Origin: an uncultured Verrucomicrobia subdivision 3 bacterium
GTDB lineage: Bacteria > Verrucomicrobiota > Verrucomicrobiae > Limisphaerales > CAMLLE01
Direction of reading: 5' to 3'
Assembly (NCBI GenBank): GCA_946480555.1
Contig: CAMLLE010000150.1
Span: 1-7,198 of the forward strand
Length of the DNA stretch: 7,198 nt
Of the stretch, positions 1-6,423 are shown in pieces (within the stretch, counting starts at the first letter, position 1; the number at the start of each line of letters is the position of its first letter). Both the position numbers and the translations under genes were made by a program. Below the pieces are notes generated by a model. That model was not told the origin of the DNA. It saw nothing but the letters and a program-made list of their open reading frames with translations, and did not search any database.

Positions 1-335
1 GTGGGGCTGCCCACCTGCGTCCAGTTCTTGTCCTGCATCCGCTTCTTTTGCATCACGCGATAGAACCCCTGCGGCCCGTCGAAATGGATCGTCATGCTGT
101 TGCTGCCGCGATCCACGCCCGTGATCACCGGCCAGCCGGGCATTCCTCCCGGCTGAGTGATGCTCAGGTGCGGCACAGGTTCGGCCGCGAAAGCGAAGGC
201 GGCGCAGACGAACAATCCGAGGAAGACCGGAAGCTTGCTTGCGAAGGGGAGCCGGGGCCGGGCCGGGAAGGCTGGGCCGAATCGTTCTGCCCGTCGCAGA
301 CGAACTGGCGGTTGAATTGAAATCCAGTTGCCCAT
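1..335 (-). CDS. Secreted protein, N-terminal part (runs off left edge)
   Basis: An uninterrupted minus-strand frame of 111 complete codons starts at the ATG at 335-333 and leaves the window without a stop, so only the N-terminus is visible. Residues 1-35 are basic and proline-rich. Residues about 35-50 (LPVFLGLFVCAAFAFA) form a signal-peptide core with a plausible cleavage site AFA|AEP, so the product is probably exported. The mature part contains 'HLSITQPGG', 'VDRGSNSMTIHFDGPQGFYRV' (read as two overlapping short stretches) and 'QDKNWTQVG'. This resembles a beta-sandwich (Ig/fibronectin-like) module of a kind common in secreted verrucomicrobial proteins; that resemblance is from memory, not from a search. 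The n-region is unusually long (about 34 residues), so the true start could be an internal alternative codon. No Shine-Dalgarno sequence is seen. The gene is divergent from the GldG-like gene. The function of the missing C-terminal part cannot be told. Confidence 0.7.
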   Translation of the reverse strand, partial: MGNWISIQPPVRLRRAERFGPAFPARPRLPFASKLPVFLGLFVCAAFAFAAEPVPHLSITQPGGMPGWPVITGVDRGSNSMTIHFDGPQGFYRVMQKKRMQDKNWTQVGSP

Positions 336-573
336 AATGCGATGAGAGGCTAATCCCGCCCGGATTTCCGCTCTTTCCGAATCTTGGCGGATGCTGACCT
401 TTGCTTGGCTGACGTCGCGCATGGACCTCGCCCAAACAGCCATTCCAACCAATGACAGTGCGGGTTTCAGCGTAATTCCTTCCGGCAAAACCGCGGCCAG
501 CGGCCAGCAAACTTTTCCTCGCGCGCTCTTCGCAACGGTGGCAGCTTCGGCCGCAAGCGAACACGTCACTTCC

Positions 574-1482
574 ATGAACCCGCTGCGAAATCTCCCCCAT
601 TCCAAGCTGCTGGGCGCCTCAATGCCCGCAGTGCTGCTGGTCGCGCTGCTCTCGGCCGCAATCGGCGCAACCATAGTCATCGTGGTGAACAAGCCCAACG
701 CCACACCACCGATGAAGGCTGAGGCGGGACAGCTTTCTGAAGGCACCCGCGTTGCGCTGCAACATTTGAACCAGCCGGTGCAGCTCCGTTTCTACGCGAT
801 GTTCGATTCCAAAACCGTTTCGCCGGAGCTCAAGGAATACGCGGCACGCGCCGAACGCTTGATCCGTGAATACGAGTTGGAGAGCGCAGGCAGAATTCAA
901 GTTGAACGTTTCAGTTCAACCGCAGATCCGGATGCCGTGCATTCAGCCTCGCGTGATGGCGTGCAGCCATTCAACCTGCAATCCGGCGATGCCTGTTTCT
1001 TCGGCATTGCGGTCGCGCAAGACGATCGTCGCGAAACCTTGCCGCGCCTTTCTCCAGAGTGGGAATCGGCGTTGGAAGCCGACCTGACGCGCGCCATCGT
1101 GCGCGTTTCGACCCCGGCGCCAGCCACTTCCACGGCAGCGGAATCAGGCATCGATCCACAGGTTCGCGCAGCCGCGGTGGAACAGGTTCAACGCACCATT
1201 CCGCAACCGGCGGACGTTTCGCTGGATGACGGCAGGAAGCGTCTGCGTGAAATGGCATTTGAGGAATTCAAATCTGCTGCCTCGGAGATGCAACAAGCCG
1301 TCCAGCAGGCCCAGCAACGACTGGCCGCGGCTCAATCGAGCGGTTCGGAAACGGATCGGCATGCCGCATTTCAGGAACTGCAGGAAGCTCAGCACCGGCA
1401 GGCAGAGAAGCTCAAGGAAATCGCCACCCGCTCGCAGGCGCAGATTGAGGCTTGGGAGAAACTCAAAGAGAAAGCGCCGTAA
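574..1482 (+). CDS. Membrane-anchored GldG-like protein with C-terminal coiled coil
   Basis: This is a predicted 302-residue protein. Residues 17-38 are one strong transmembrane helix after a short basic N-terminus. Residues about 57-180 resemble the periplasmic domain of GldG/ABC_transp_aux proteins, the auxiliary subunits of ABC exporters such as the gliding apparatus. Supporting stretches are the opening 'GTRVALQHLNQPVQLRFYA', 'LKEYAARAERLIREYE', 'IQVERFSSTADPD', 'FFGIAVAQDDR' and 'LEADLTRAIVRV'. In typical GldG proteins this part is followed by a further domain and a C-terminal membrane helix. Here it is replaced by an Ala/Pro-rich linker (181-215) and a Gln/Glu/Lys-rich coiled coil (about 222-300), and no second membrane helix is visible. 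The frame is open back to an ATG at 391, but the extra 61 residues lack protein-like character and precede the membrane helix, so 574 is preferred; neither start has a good ribosome site. No ABC ATPase or permease lies beside it. The family call is by recall of motifs; the exact role is unknown. Confidence 0.75.
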   Translation: MNPLRNLPHSKLLGASMPAVLLVALLSAAIGATIVIVVNKPNATPPMKAEAGQLSEGTRVALQHLNQPVQLRFYAMFDSKTVSPELKEYAARAERLIREYELESAGRIQVERFSSTADPDAVHSASRDGVQPFNLQSGDACFFGIAVAQDDRRETLPRLSPEWESALEADLTRAIVRVSTPAPATSTAAESGIDPQVRAAAVEQVQRTIPQPADVSLDDGRKRLREMAFEEFKSAASEMQQAVQQAQQRLAAAQSSGSETDRHAAFQELQEAQHRQAEKLKEIATRSQAQIEAWEKLKEKAP

Positions 1483-1525
1483 CATTCGCAGACGCGGCAG
1501 TTCTTCCATAAGCCTGATGGGGGTT

Positions 1526-1548
1526 GGGACATCGCGCTGCGATGTCCC
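1526..1548 (+). repeat. Perfect 10-bp hairpin, copy 1
   Basis: GGGACATCGC, loop GCT, GCGATGTCCC: a perfect 10-bp stem with a three-base loop, 44 bp after the stop of the GldG-like gene. It could act as a transcription end or mRNA-stabilising structure. It is not followed by a T-run, so it is not a canonical intrinsic terminator. It lies in the left arm of the inverted repeat element. Confidence 0.75.
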
Positions 1549-1637
1549 CGTCGCCAAACGCAGCGCCAGGCGATGGAACGGAACGTCGCAAGCCGCACTC
1601 TCCTCGCTGCGCCAGCTGACGCTTCGCTCGGTGGCGC

Positions 1638-1658
1638 GGACGGCGCAGCGCGCCGTCC
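1638..1658 (-). repeat. Perfect 9-bp hairpin, copy 2 (inverted)
   Basis: GGACGGCGC, loop AGC, GCGCCGTCC. Read on the minus strand it is GGGACGGCGC-GCT-GCGCCGTCC, the same hairpin as copy 1 at 1526-1548. The loop is identical, and two adjacent stem pairs are changed on both sides so that pairing is kept. It lies in the right arm of the inverted repeat element. Confidence 0.75.
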
Positions 1659-1717
1659 CTGCCAGGTTCATGGCTTCGATGCGCGTCCATTGTTGCAGGT
1701 CGAATCTGCCCATGAAC

Positions 1718-1900
1718 CAAGAGTGGGAGACATCCCACAACGAACATTCAACGCTCCACATTTCAGGGCAGGGTTGCCCGGCTCAGGCAAGCCAGCGCTG
1801 AAAGCGCGAAAGAGGCGCGATCCGGAACTTCTGCGTGTGATTGTTGAAGCCACGTCCCTTGCGCCGCACTGGGGCGCGGATGCCCAGGGCCGGGCATTCC
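1718..1900 (+). repeat. Dispersed repeat, copy A
   Basis: This copy is homologous to the reverse complement of 4364-4541. The first block (about 1735-1830) is roughly four-fifths identical by eye. It includes ACAACGAACATTCAACGCTC, CAGGGCAGGGTTGCC and CGCTGAAAGCGCG. A weaker middle keeps almost the same length. The right end shares GGCGCGGATGCCCAGGGCC (1873-1891). Internal hairpins are an imperfect GGTTGCC/GGCAAGCC pair (one bulge), GCGCT-GAA-AGCGC, and ATGCCC/GGGCAT at 1880-1897. It is non-coding and resembles the REP-like intergenic repeats common in some bacterial genomes. Confidence 0.75.
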
Positions 1901-1946
1901 TGCGTTCGCCAGCTCGATTTTAAATCGCGGAGGCTCTCCATCCATC

Positions 1947-1986
1947 GGAACATTCAACCATGAACATTCGATGTTCGACGTTCAGG
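1947..1986 (+). repeat. Partial copy C of the dispersed repeat head
   Basis: These forty bases align without gaps to the head of copy B read on the minus strand (GGAACATTC...TTCAGG), with 31 of 40 identical by eye. The segment contains the small palindrome GAACAT-TCG-ATGTTC at 1962-1976. Only the head block is present. Confidence 0.55.
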
Positions 1987-2060
1987 TGGATTCGAAATTG
2001 ACCGTTGAAGATTCGACTTCTGGGAACCATTCCCCGCTTCGTTGCTCTTAACTCCATGAA

Positions 2061-2085
2061 GCTCGGTGCCGCTTCCGGGCCGAGC
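2061..2085 (+). promoter_or_regulatory. Leader hairpin upstream of the PQQ-type gene
   Basis: GCTCGG (2061-2066) pairs with CCGAGC (2080-2085) around a GC-rich loop. It ends about nine bases before GGGGTG (2094-2099), the only Shine-Dalgarno-like sequence near the chosen start at 2110. It could modulate translation initiation. This rests on complementarity alone. Confidence 0.3.
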
Positions 2086-2109
2086 ATTCTATTGGGGTGC
2101 CGAAACATT

Positions 2110-4272
2110 ATGAAAAAACTCTGCAATCCTTGCTTCGCGTTGTGCCTCGCATCGGCCCTGTCCTCCAGCGTTCGCGCGGATGTCGTCACGCTGACTCCGG
2201 CGGCGGACACGTTTATCCAATCAAATCAGGCGGACAGCAATGCGGGCGCGCATCCGTGGTTCGACGCCGGGCTGGATGGCGGCGGCGGGCTTCGCCGTGG
2301 CATGATCCGTTTCGATCTCGGCAGCGTGCCCCCGGGCTCAACCATCACATCCGCCGTCCTGCGCCTGAGGATGACGCGTGTGCCAATGACCGGGCCGGTG
2401 CATTCCAATTTCGAATTGCGCCGCCTGACAACGGGCTGGAACGAAGGTGCGAAGATTGGAAACAGCGGCGCTCCGGCCACGACCGGAGAAGCGACCTGGA
2501 ACGCGCGCGTTCACAACAGCCTGCCGTGGACTGCGCCGGGCGCGTTGGACGATGCGCCAGGATCAGCGAGCGCCTCGGTCATGGTCGGCACCACTTCTGG
2601 AACAACGTATTCCTGGATCGGCAGCGGAGTGGTGGCGGATATCCAGTTTTGGCTGAGCAATCCGTCACTGAATGCGGGTTGGCTGCTGACTTCGACAGCG
2701 GAAGCTTCATCACGGTCAGTCCGCGGTTTCGGCTCAAAGGAAGACGCGCTGAACATTCCTGAACTGGAAGTTGGTTTCACACCGCCGCCCCCGCCCTCGC
2801 CCGCCATGATCACGCACATTGGATTTACAAACGCGGTCTTCGCCACGCCGCCAGTCGTGATCACGAATGGCGAAGTCACGCTCACTTGGAGCGGTGACAC
2901 GAACGGAAGTTTCGACGTGCTTTACACCACGGCGCTGGACACGCCCTGGAAACTGGCGGTAGCAAACATCCGCGGCGCGGTGTCCGGCTCGAACTTCTTT
3001 CGCAGCCTTCCGTTCCTGGCAGACGCCGAGCACGCAGCGAACACAAATCTTTTCTATCGTTTGAATTCATTGCCACCGGCGCGGGCAGGCTTGGCCGTTC
3101 GACTTGAGGTGGCGGCCACAAACCTGGTTGCGCCAACGGTGTTGACCCACGCGAACGACGGTTCGCAGCGGCTGTTCATCGCGGATCAGATCGGCCACAT
3201 CCGGATCGTGGACAGCGCGGGCAACCTTCTGACGATGCCCTTTCTCGACATCTCCAACCGGATGGTGACGCTGCAGGCGAATTATGACGAACGCGGTTTG
3301 CTCGGCCTCGTTTTCCATCCCGGCTACGCGACGAATGGCCGCTTCTTCGTCTATTACTCCGCTCCGCCAACCGGTGCGCCGTTCAACAACAAAACCGTCC
3401 TTTCGGAATTCAAAGTTTCAGTGGCAGACACCAACCTTGCCGACGCCGCGAGCGAACGCGTGCTGCTGACGATCGATCAACCGGAGTTCAATCACGAGGG
3501 CGGCGCGCTGGCGTTCGGACCGGATGGATTCCTCTACATCGCTTCCGGCGACGGCGGCGGGGCCGGGGATCAACATGGTGCGGTTGGCAATGCCCAGGTG
3601 CTGACGAATCTGCTCGGCAAGATTCTGCGCATCGATGTCGAAGGCAACAACTCAAGCAACGGGCAATATGGAATTCCGAACGACAATCCGTTTGTGAACA
3701 CGGCGGGTGCAGCGCCGGAGATCTTCGCGTACGGACTGCGCAATCCGTGGCGCTTCTCATTCGATCGCGGTGGTACGCGACAAGGCTTCGTGGCGGACGT
3801 CGGTCAAAACATCTGGGAAGAAGTGAACATTCTGCGGAAGGGCGCGAACTACGGCTGGCGCATCATGGAAAGCCACCACGGTTTCGATCCCGGCCTCGCC
3901 AGCACGCTCAACGTCGATATCGCTTCGTTGGATTTTCCCATCTTCGAGTATCCGCATGGGCCGCTCGGCATCTCGATTATCGGCGGCTACGTCTATCGTG
4001 GCGCGGGTTATCCGGAACTGGCGGGCAAATATGTGTTCGGGGATTTCAGCACCGCGTTCAACACACCGAACGGCGCACTCTATTATCTGGAGGAGACGCG
4101 GCCCGGAATCTGGGAGCGATTCGACTTTCAGCTGCATCCCAGTGGCGGACGCTTGAACCGATTCGTCAAGGGCTTCGGCGAAGATGAGACCGGAGAAGTT
4201 TACATCCTGAGCAGCACAGCTCTCGGCCCCAACGGACGCACCGGCGACGCCCGAAGGCTGGTTCGCCCATGA
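2110..4272 (+). CDS. Secreted PQQ-dependent sugar dehydrogenase-like protein with DNRLRE domain
   Basis: This is a predicted 720-residue exported protein. Residues 1-23 (MKKLCNPCFALCLASALSSS and following VRA) are a signal peptide with cleavage before DVV. Residues 24-223 are a DNRLRE-type beta-sandwich, often carbohydrate- or surface-binding: 'TLTPAADTFIQSN', 'GMIRFDL', 'ITSAVLRLRM', 'ATWNARVHNS', 'ADIQFWLSNP'. A proline linker (224-232) leads to a second sandwich (about 233-322) ending in FYRL. Residues 324-715 match the soluble glucose/sorbosone dehydrogenase (GSDH) beta-propeller: 'ERGLLGLVFHPGY', 'FNHEGGALAFGPDGFLYIAS', 'LLGKILRIDV', 'YGLRNPWRFSFD', 'DVGQNIWEEVN', 'GANYGWR', 'GGYVYRG'. 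His462 sits where the catalytic His of the family is found. Enzymes of this family oxidise sugars with periplasmic PQQ, but many homologues have unknown substrates. An in-frame ATG at 2005 would add 35 residues ahead of the signal peptide and is unlikely. Confidence 0.88.
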   Translation: MKKLCNPCFALCLASALSSSVRADVVTLTPAADTFIQSNQADSNAGAHPWFDAGLDGGGGLRRGMIRFDLGSVPPGSTITSAVLRLRMTRVPMTGPVHSNFELRRLTTGWNEGAKIGNSGAPATTGEATWNARVHNSLPWTAPGALDDAPGSASASVMVGTTSGTTYSWIGSGVVADIQFWLSNPSLNAGWLLTSTAEASSRSVRGFGSKEDALNIPELEVGFTPPPPPSPAMITHIGFTNAVFATPPVVITNGEVTLTWSGDTNGSFDVLYTTALDTPWKLAVANIRGAVSGSNFFRSLPFLADAEHAANTNLFYRLNSLPPARAGLAVRLEVAATNLVAPTVLTHANDGSQRLFIADQIGHIRIVDSAGNLLTMPFLDISNRMVTLQANYDERGLLGLVFHPGYATNGRFFVYYSAPPTGAPFNNKTVLSEFKVSVADTNLADAASERVLLTIDQPEFNHEGGALAFGPDGFLYIASGDGGGAGDQHGAVGNAQVLTNLLGKILRIDVEGNNSSNGQYGIPNDNPFVNTAGAAPEIFAYGLRNPWRFSFDRGGTRQGFVADVGQNIWEEVNILRKGANYGWRIMESHHGFDPGLASTLNVDIASLDFPIFEYPHGPLGISIIGGYVYRGAGYPELAGKYVFGDFSTAFNTPNGALYYLEETRPGIWERFDFQLHPSGGRLNRFVKGFGEDETGEVYILSSTALGPNGRTGDARRLVRP

Positions 4273-4612
4273 TGCCGCGCTGTCCTTCTCATACGGCGGT
4301 CCAAAATGAGACTTCCACGGAACTGTTTCGCGGATTGCGCCATGAACCCGTCACCCGATGGAAGGGATGCCGGCCCTGGGCATCCGCGCCGCGAGGCAGG
4401 AGATGTGACTATTGGAAATTCGGTACGAACGTTACAGGTCACGTCTCTTCCGCGCTTTCAGCGTGGGGTTGCCTGGGCAAGGCAACCCTGCCCTGAATGT
4501 TGAGCGTTGAACGTTCGTTGTCGAATGTTCCCCATTCTTGGGGGGGGTAGAATTGCCCGACCCTGGCCATCCCTCCTTTCCTTGAACTTCCCCGCCTGCT
4601 ACACATCGCGCC
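4273..4612. other. Gene-free spacer with inverted dispersed repeat
   Basis: This 340-bp spacer lies between the PQQ-type gene and the dipeptidase gene. More than half of it is dispersed-repeat copy B. To the right is a run of eight G (4540-4547) that can pair with CCCC at 4530-4533. No gene is supported on either strand. The dipeptidase promoter presumably lies right of the repeat, but no clear -35/-10 pair stands out. Confidence 0.65.
4364..4541 (-). repeat. Dispersed repeat, copy B (inverted relative to A)
   Basis: Read on the minus strand it aligns with 1718-1900 from CCAAGA at one end to GGCGCGGATGCCCAGGGCC at the other. Its hairpin is better formed than in copy A: on the plus strand GGGTTGCCT, loop GGGCA, AGGCAACCC is a perfect 9-bp stem (4466-4488). 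A small CGCT/AGCG stem lies beside it. It begins 91 bp after the stop of the PQQ-type gene. Confidence 0.75.
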
Positions 4613-5983
4613 ATGCAAGCAGTTCTGGATTTTTTGCAGATGAATGAGTCGCGGTTTGTCAGCCAGTTGTGCGACTACGTCCGTTTTCCCAGCGTCTCGG
4701 CCCAACCGCAGCATGCGCCGGACATGAAGCGCTGCGCGGAATGGATCGCAGGCCATTGTATCGAGATCGGTCTTGATGCTGAATTGTGTGCGACCGCGGG
4801 GCATCCGATCGTGCTCGCCCGGACGCCGAAACGCGGCGGCAAGCGCCCGCACTTTCTGGTTTATGGCCATTATGACGTCCAGCCGCCGGAGCCGTTTGAA
4901 CTCTGGAATACGCCGCCATTCGAGCCGCGCATTGAAGGCCGATCGCTCTTTGCGCGCGGCGCCAGCGACAACAAGGGACAAAACCTCGCGCACCTTGCCG
5001 CTGTGGAGGCCTACTTGAAAACTGGAACGGAACTGCCATGCGACCTCACGTTCATCATCGAAGGTGAAGAAGAAATTGGCAGCGCCTCGCTGGCGGCTTT
5101 CCTGACCGAACGACGCGAATCGCTTCGCTGCGATGGCGTGGTGATTTCGGATACTGGCATGCCAGCGATCGATTCCCCTGCCCTGACTTACGCGCTGCGC
5201 GGGATTGCCGCTTTTGAAGTGAAGCTGCACGGTCCGGCGCGCGATCTGCATTCGGGAATTTTTGGCGGCACCGTGGACAATCCTGCAATGGCGCTCTGCC
5301 AGATGCTCGCGTCCCTGCGCGATGCAGATGGTCGGGTGGCGATTCCAGGATTCTATGACGATGTTGATCCGCTTTCGGATTACGAACGCGAGCAGTTCAA
5401 GCGGCTTCCGTTCACGGACGAACAATACCGCGCCATGCTGGGCGTGCCTGAGCTGTTCGGCGAAAATGGATTCACACCGTTCGAACAACGATCCGCCCGG
5501 CCCACTTTGGAAATCAATGGACTTACCAGTGGATACCAGGGCGAAGGCAGCAAAACCATCGTGCCGTCCTGGGCGCGGGTGAAGATTACCACGCGGCTGG
5601 TTCCAAAACAGAATCCGGAGAAGATCATTCAGCTGGTCACGGAACACCTGAAACGCATCTGCCCAAAAACGGTTCGAATGGAAATCGAAGCCGGGCACGC
5701 TGCCGAGCCGTATCTGGTATCGCCAACCGGAGCACAAGCGCAGGCCGCTTTGCGCGCGCTGAAGGCGGCGTTTGGAACAGAGCCGATCCTGATGCGGGAA
5801 GGCGGCTCGATTCCGATCGTGAATGACTTCAAGAAAATCCTCGGTGCCGAAACGCTGCTGCTCGGTTTGGCGCTGCCGGACGATAACGCGCATTCGCCGA
5901 ACGAGAAGTTCAATCTCGATTGCTTTGCTAAAGGCCAGCGCATGGCGGCACATCTCTGGCAGGAGCTGGCGCGCATCTCCTGA
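4613..5983 (+). CDS. M20-family metallodipeptidase
   Basis: This is a predicted 456-residue cytosolic zinc peptidase of the M20 (carnosinase/DapE/ArgE-like) family, full length for the dipeptidase branch. The metal-site residues are present: His86 and Asp88 in 'VYGHYDVQPPEPFELWNTPP', bridging Asp119 in 'ARGASDNKGQ', general base Glu153 and ligand Glu154 in 'IIEGEEEIGSASL', Asp180 in 'VISDTGMPA', and His427 in 'NAHSPNEKF'. The lid/dimerisation domain (about 200-360) contains 'LHGPARDLHSGIFGG' with His213, the residue that completes the partner active site in this family, and 'GYQGEGSKTIVPSWA'. It probably hydrolyses dipeptides during peptide turnover; the exact substrate cannot be told. No signal peptide is visible. 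The first ATG is chosen because it begins the usual N-terminal helix, although no Shine-Dalgarno sequence precedes it. It stands alone between two spacers. Confidence 0.92.
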   Translation: MQAVLDFLQMNESRFVSQLCDYVRFPSVSAQPQHAPDMKRCAEWIAGHCIEIGLDAELCATAGHPIVLARTPKRGGKRPHFLVYGHYDVQPPEPFELWNTPPFEPRIEGRSLFARGASDNKGQNLAHLAAVEAYLKTGTELPCDLTFIIEGEEEIGSASLAAFLTERRESLRCDGVVISDTGMPAIDSPALTYALRGIAAFEVKLHGPARDLHSGIFGGTVDNPAMALCQMLASLRDADGRVAIPGFYDDVDPLSDYEREQFKRLPFTDEQYRAMLGVPELFGENGFTPFEQRSARPTLEINGLTSGYQGEGSKTIVPSWARVKITTRLVPKQNPEKIIQLVTEHLKRICPKTVRMEIEAGHAAEPYLVSPTGAQAQAALRALKAAFGTEPILMREGGSIPIVNDFKKILGAETLLLGLALPDDNAHSPNEKFNLDCFAKGQRMAAHLWQELARIS

Positions 5984-5999
5984 GGCTTCGACAGCCTCA
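5981..5999 (+). terminator. Hairpin overlapping the dipeptidase stop codon
   Basis: TGAGGCT, loop TCGAC, AGCCTCA: a perfect 7-bp stem whose first three bases are the stop codon of the dipeptidase gene. Its position suggests a transcript-end structure. There is no following T-run, so intrinsic termination is uncertain. Confidence 0.4.
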
Positions 6000-6182
6000 T
6001 GCGGAGATCGCGAAGGTCGCCAAGCAGGCGTAAAGAACGGTGCCCTGGCACTTCAACTGTGAACTTCCTCAGCTCCGGCAAAAGCAGAAGCTGCGGGTGT
6101 CCCTTCACTTGATACGTGGCTGCCGCCCGCGCTCGCGTGGAGTGGGATCCCGCCGACGTTTCACTCGATGCATTCAACGAAA

Positions 6183-6210
6183 GGGCGCCACCCCTTGCGG
6201 AGTGGCACCC
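6183..6210 (-). terminator. Minus-strand terminator-like hairpin
   Basis: Read on the minus strand, GGGTGCCACTC, loop CGCAAG or similar, GGGTGGCGCCC forms an 11-bp stem with two G-U pairs, followed by TTTCGTT. On the plus strand the same two positions become C-A mismatches. The structure is therefore better as a minus-strand transcript. No minus-strand gene that it could end is visible in the window, so it may instead be a dispersed palindromic repeat. Confidence 0.35.
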
Positions 6211-6264
6211 GTCACGGGAATCCGGAGAGATGATCTCGGGCTCTCCGATCTGAGGTGACGAAGG

Positions 6265-6282
6265 TATATACGTTTCGAAACG
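6265..6282. promoter_or_regulatory. TATATA box beside a 12-bp perfect palindrome
   Basis: TATATA (6265-6270) abuts the perfect palindrome CGTTTCGAAACG (6271-6282), followed by CGAAAC, which repeats the half-site. The AT-rich box stands out in GC-rich surroundings and could be a promoter -10 with an overlapping operator. It lies about 140 bp upstream of the GNAT-like gene. No matching -35 element is clear. Confidence 0.35.
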
Positions 6283-6423
6283 CGAAACCTTTCACAGAAA
6301 ATGGATTTTAGATTTGCGGAAAAGCCCGACATCAGCGGCCGCATCCCGACACAGCCATCCGGATGTAGATTCGGAGGAACAAACTGCGTTGGATTTGCCG
6401 TTCTCGGGCCATAACATGCGCGT

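Larger units (their letters stand above)
1506..1673. repeat. MITE-like inverted repeat element
   Basis: Arm 1506-1569 and the reverse complement of arm 1616-1673 align from their outer ends (CCATAAGCCTG against CCATGAACCTG), through a shared hairpin, to CGCAGCGCCAG against CGAAGCGTCAG. By eye the inner 21 positions match at 15 and the outer 11 at 9. Arm 1 has about six extra bases between the outer block and the hairpin. The centre (1570-1615) is unrelated filler. The whole could fold into a large cruciform or be a small non-autonomous mobile element. No target-site duplication is convincing, and there is no coding capacity. Confidence 0.6.
1483..2109. other. Repeat-rich gene-free spacer
   Basis: This 627-bp spacer separates the GldG-like gene from the PQQ-type dehydrogenase gene. 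I see no convincing gene here: open frames on both strands are short, overlap one another and run through the palindromic elements. It holds a MITE-like inverted repeat with two strong hairpins (1506-1673), a dispersed repeat (1718-1900), a partial copy of that repeat (1947-1986) and a leader hairpin (2061-2085). No clear sigma-70 promoter can be picked out, although the promoter for the downstream gene must lie in its right part. Confidence 0.7.
5984..6423. other. Hairpin-rich spacer upstream of the GNAT-like gene
   Basis: This 440-bp spacer has no convincing gene on either strand. It holds a small GTGCC-CT-GGCAC hairpin near 6039-6050, a long GC-rich hairpin at 6183-6210, a 7-bp stem CGGAGAG/CTCTCCG at 6223-6247 and a perfect palindrome with a TATATA box at 6265-6282. 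The last 140 bp before the next gene are plainer and may be its leader. Confidence 0.6.

Noticed and set aside
48..320. A 90-codon plus-strand open frame at the left edge
   Set aside because: The opposite strand encodes a signal peptide and a sensible mature protein in a continuous frame off the edge; the plus-strand translation has no protein-like features.
1144..1761. A 205-codon minus-strand open frame over the end of the GldG-like gene and the spacer
   Set aside because: It overlaps the coiled-coil coding region and the inverted repeat element, and its composition is Arg/Leu-rich without a motif.
1506..1986. CRISPR array or phage attachment site in the repeat-rich spacer
   Set aside because: The repeats are few, unequal and partly inverted, with no regular spacers, and no integrase or cas gene is present.
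4530..4547. CCCC-ATTCTT-GGGG hairpin with a run of eight G as a regulatory switch for the dipeptidase gene
   Set aside because: The stem is only four pairs and the G-run is outside any reading frame; it is noted as a possible length-variable tract, but nothing supports a function.
4439..5953. A 504-codon open frame on the minus strand antisense to the dipeptidase gene
   Set aside because: It lies opposite a gene with a complete set of M20 metal-site residues, its translation is rich in Arg/His/Gln without any recognisable domain, and it runs through repeat copy B. It is a shadow of GC-rich codon use.
5629..6177. A 182-codon minus-strand open frame overlapping the end of the dipeptidase gene
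   Set aside because: Most of it is antisense to the conserved C-terminal part of the dipeptidase, and the remainder crosses hairpin-rich spacer.
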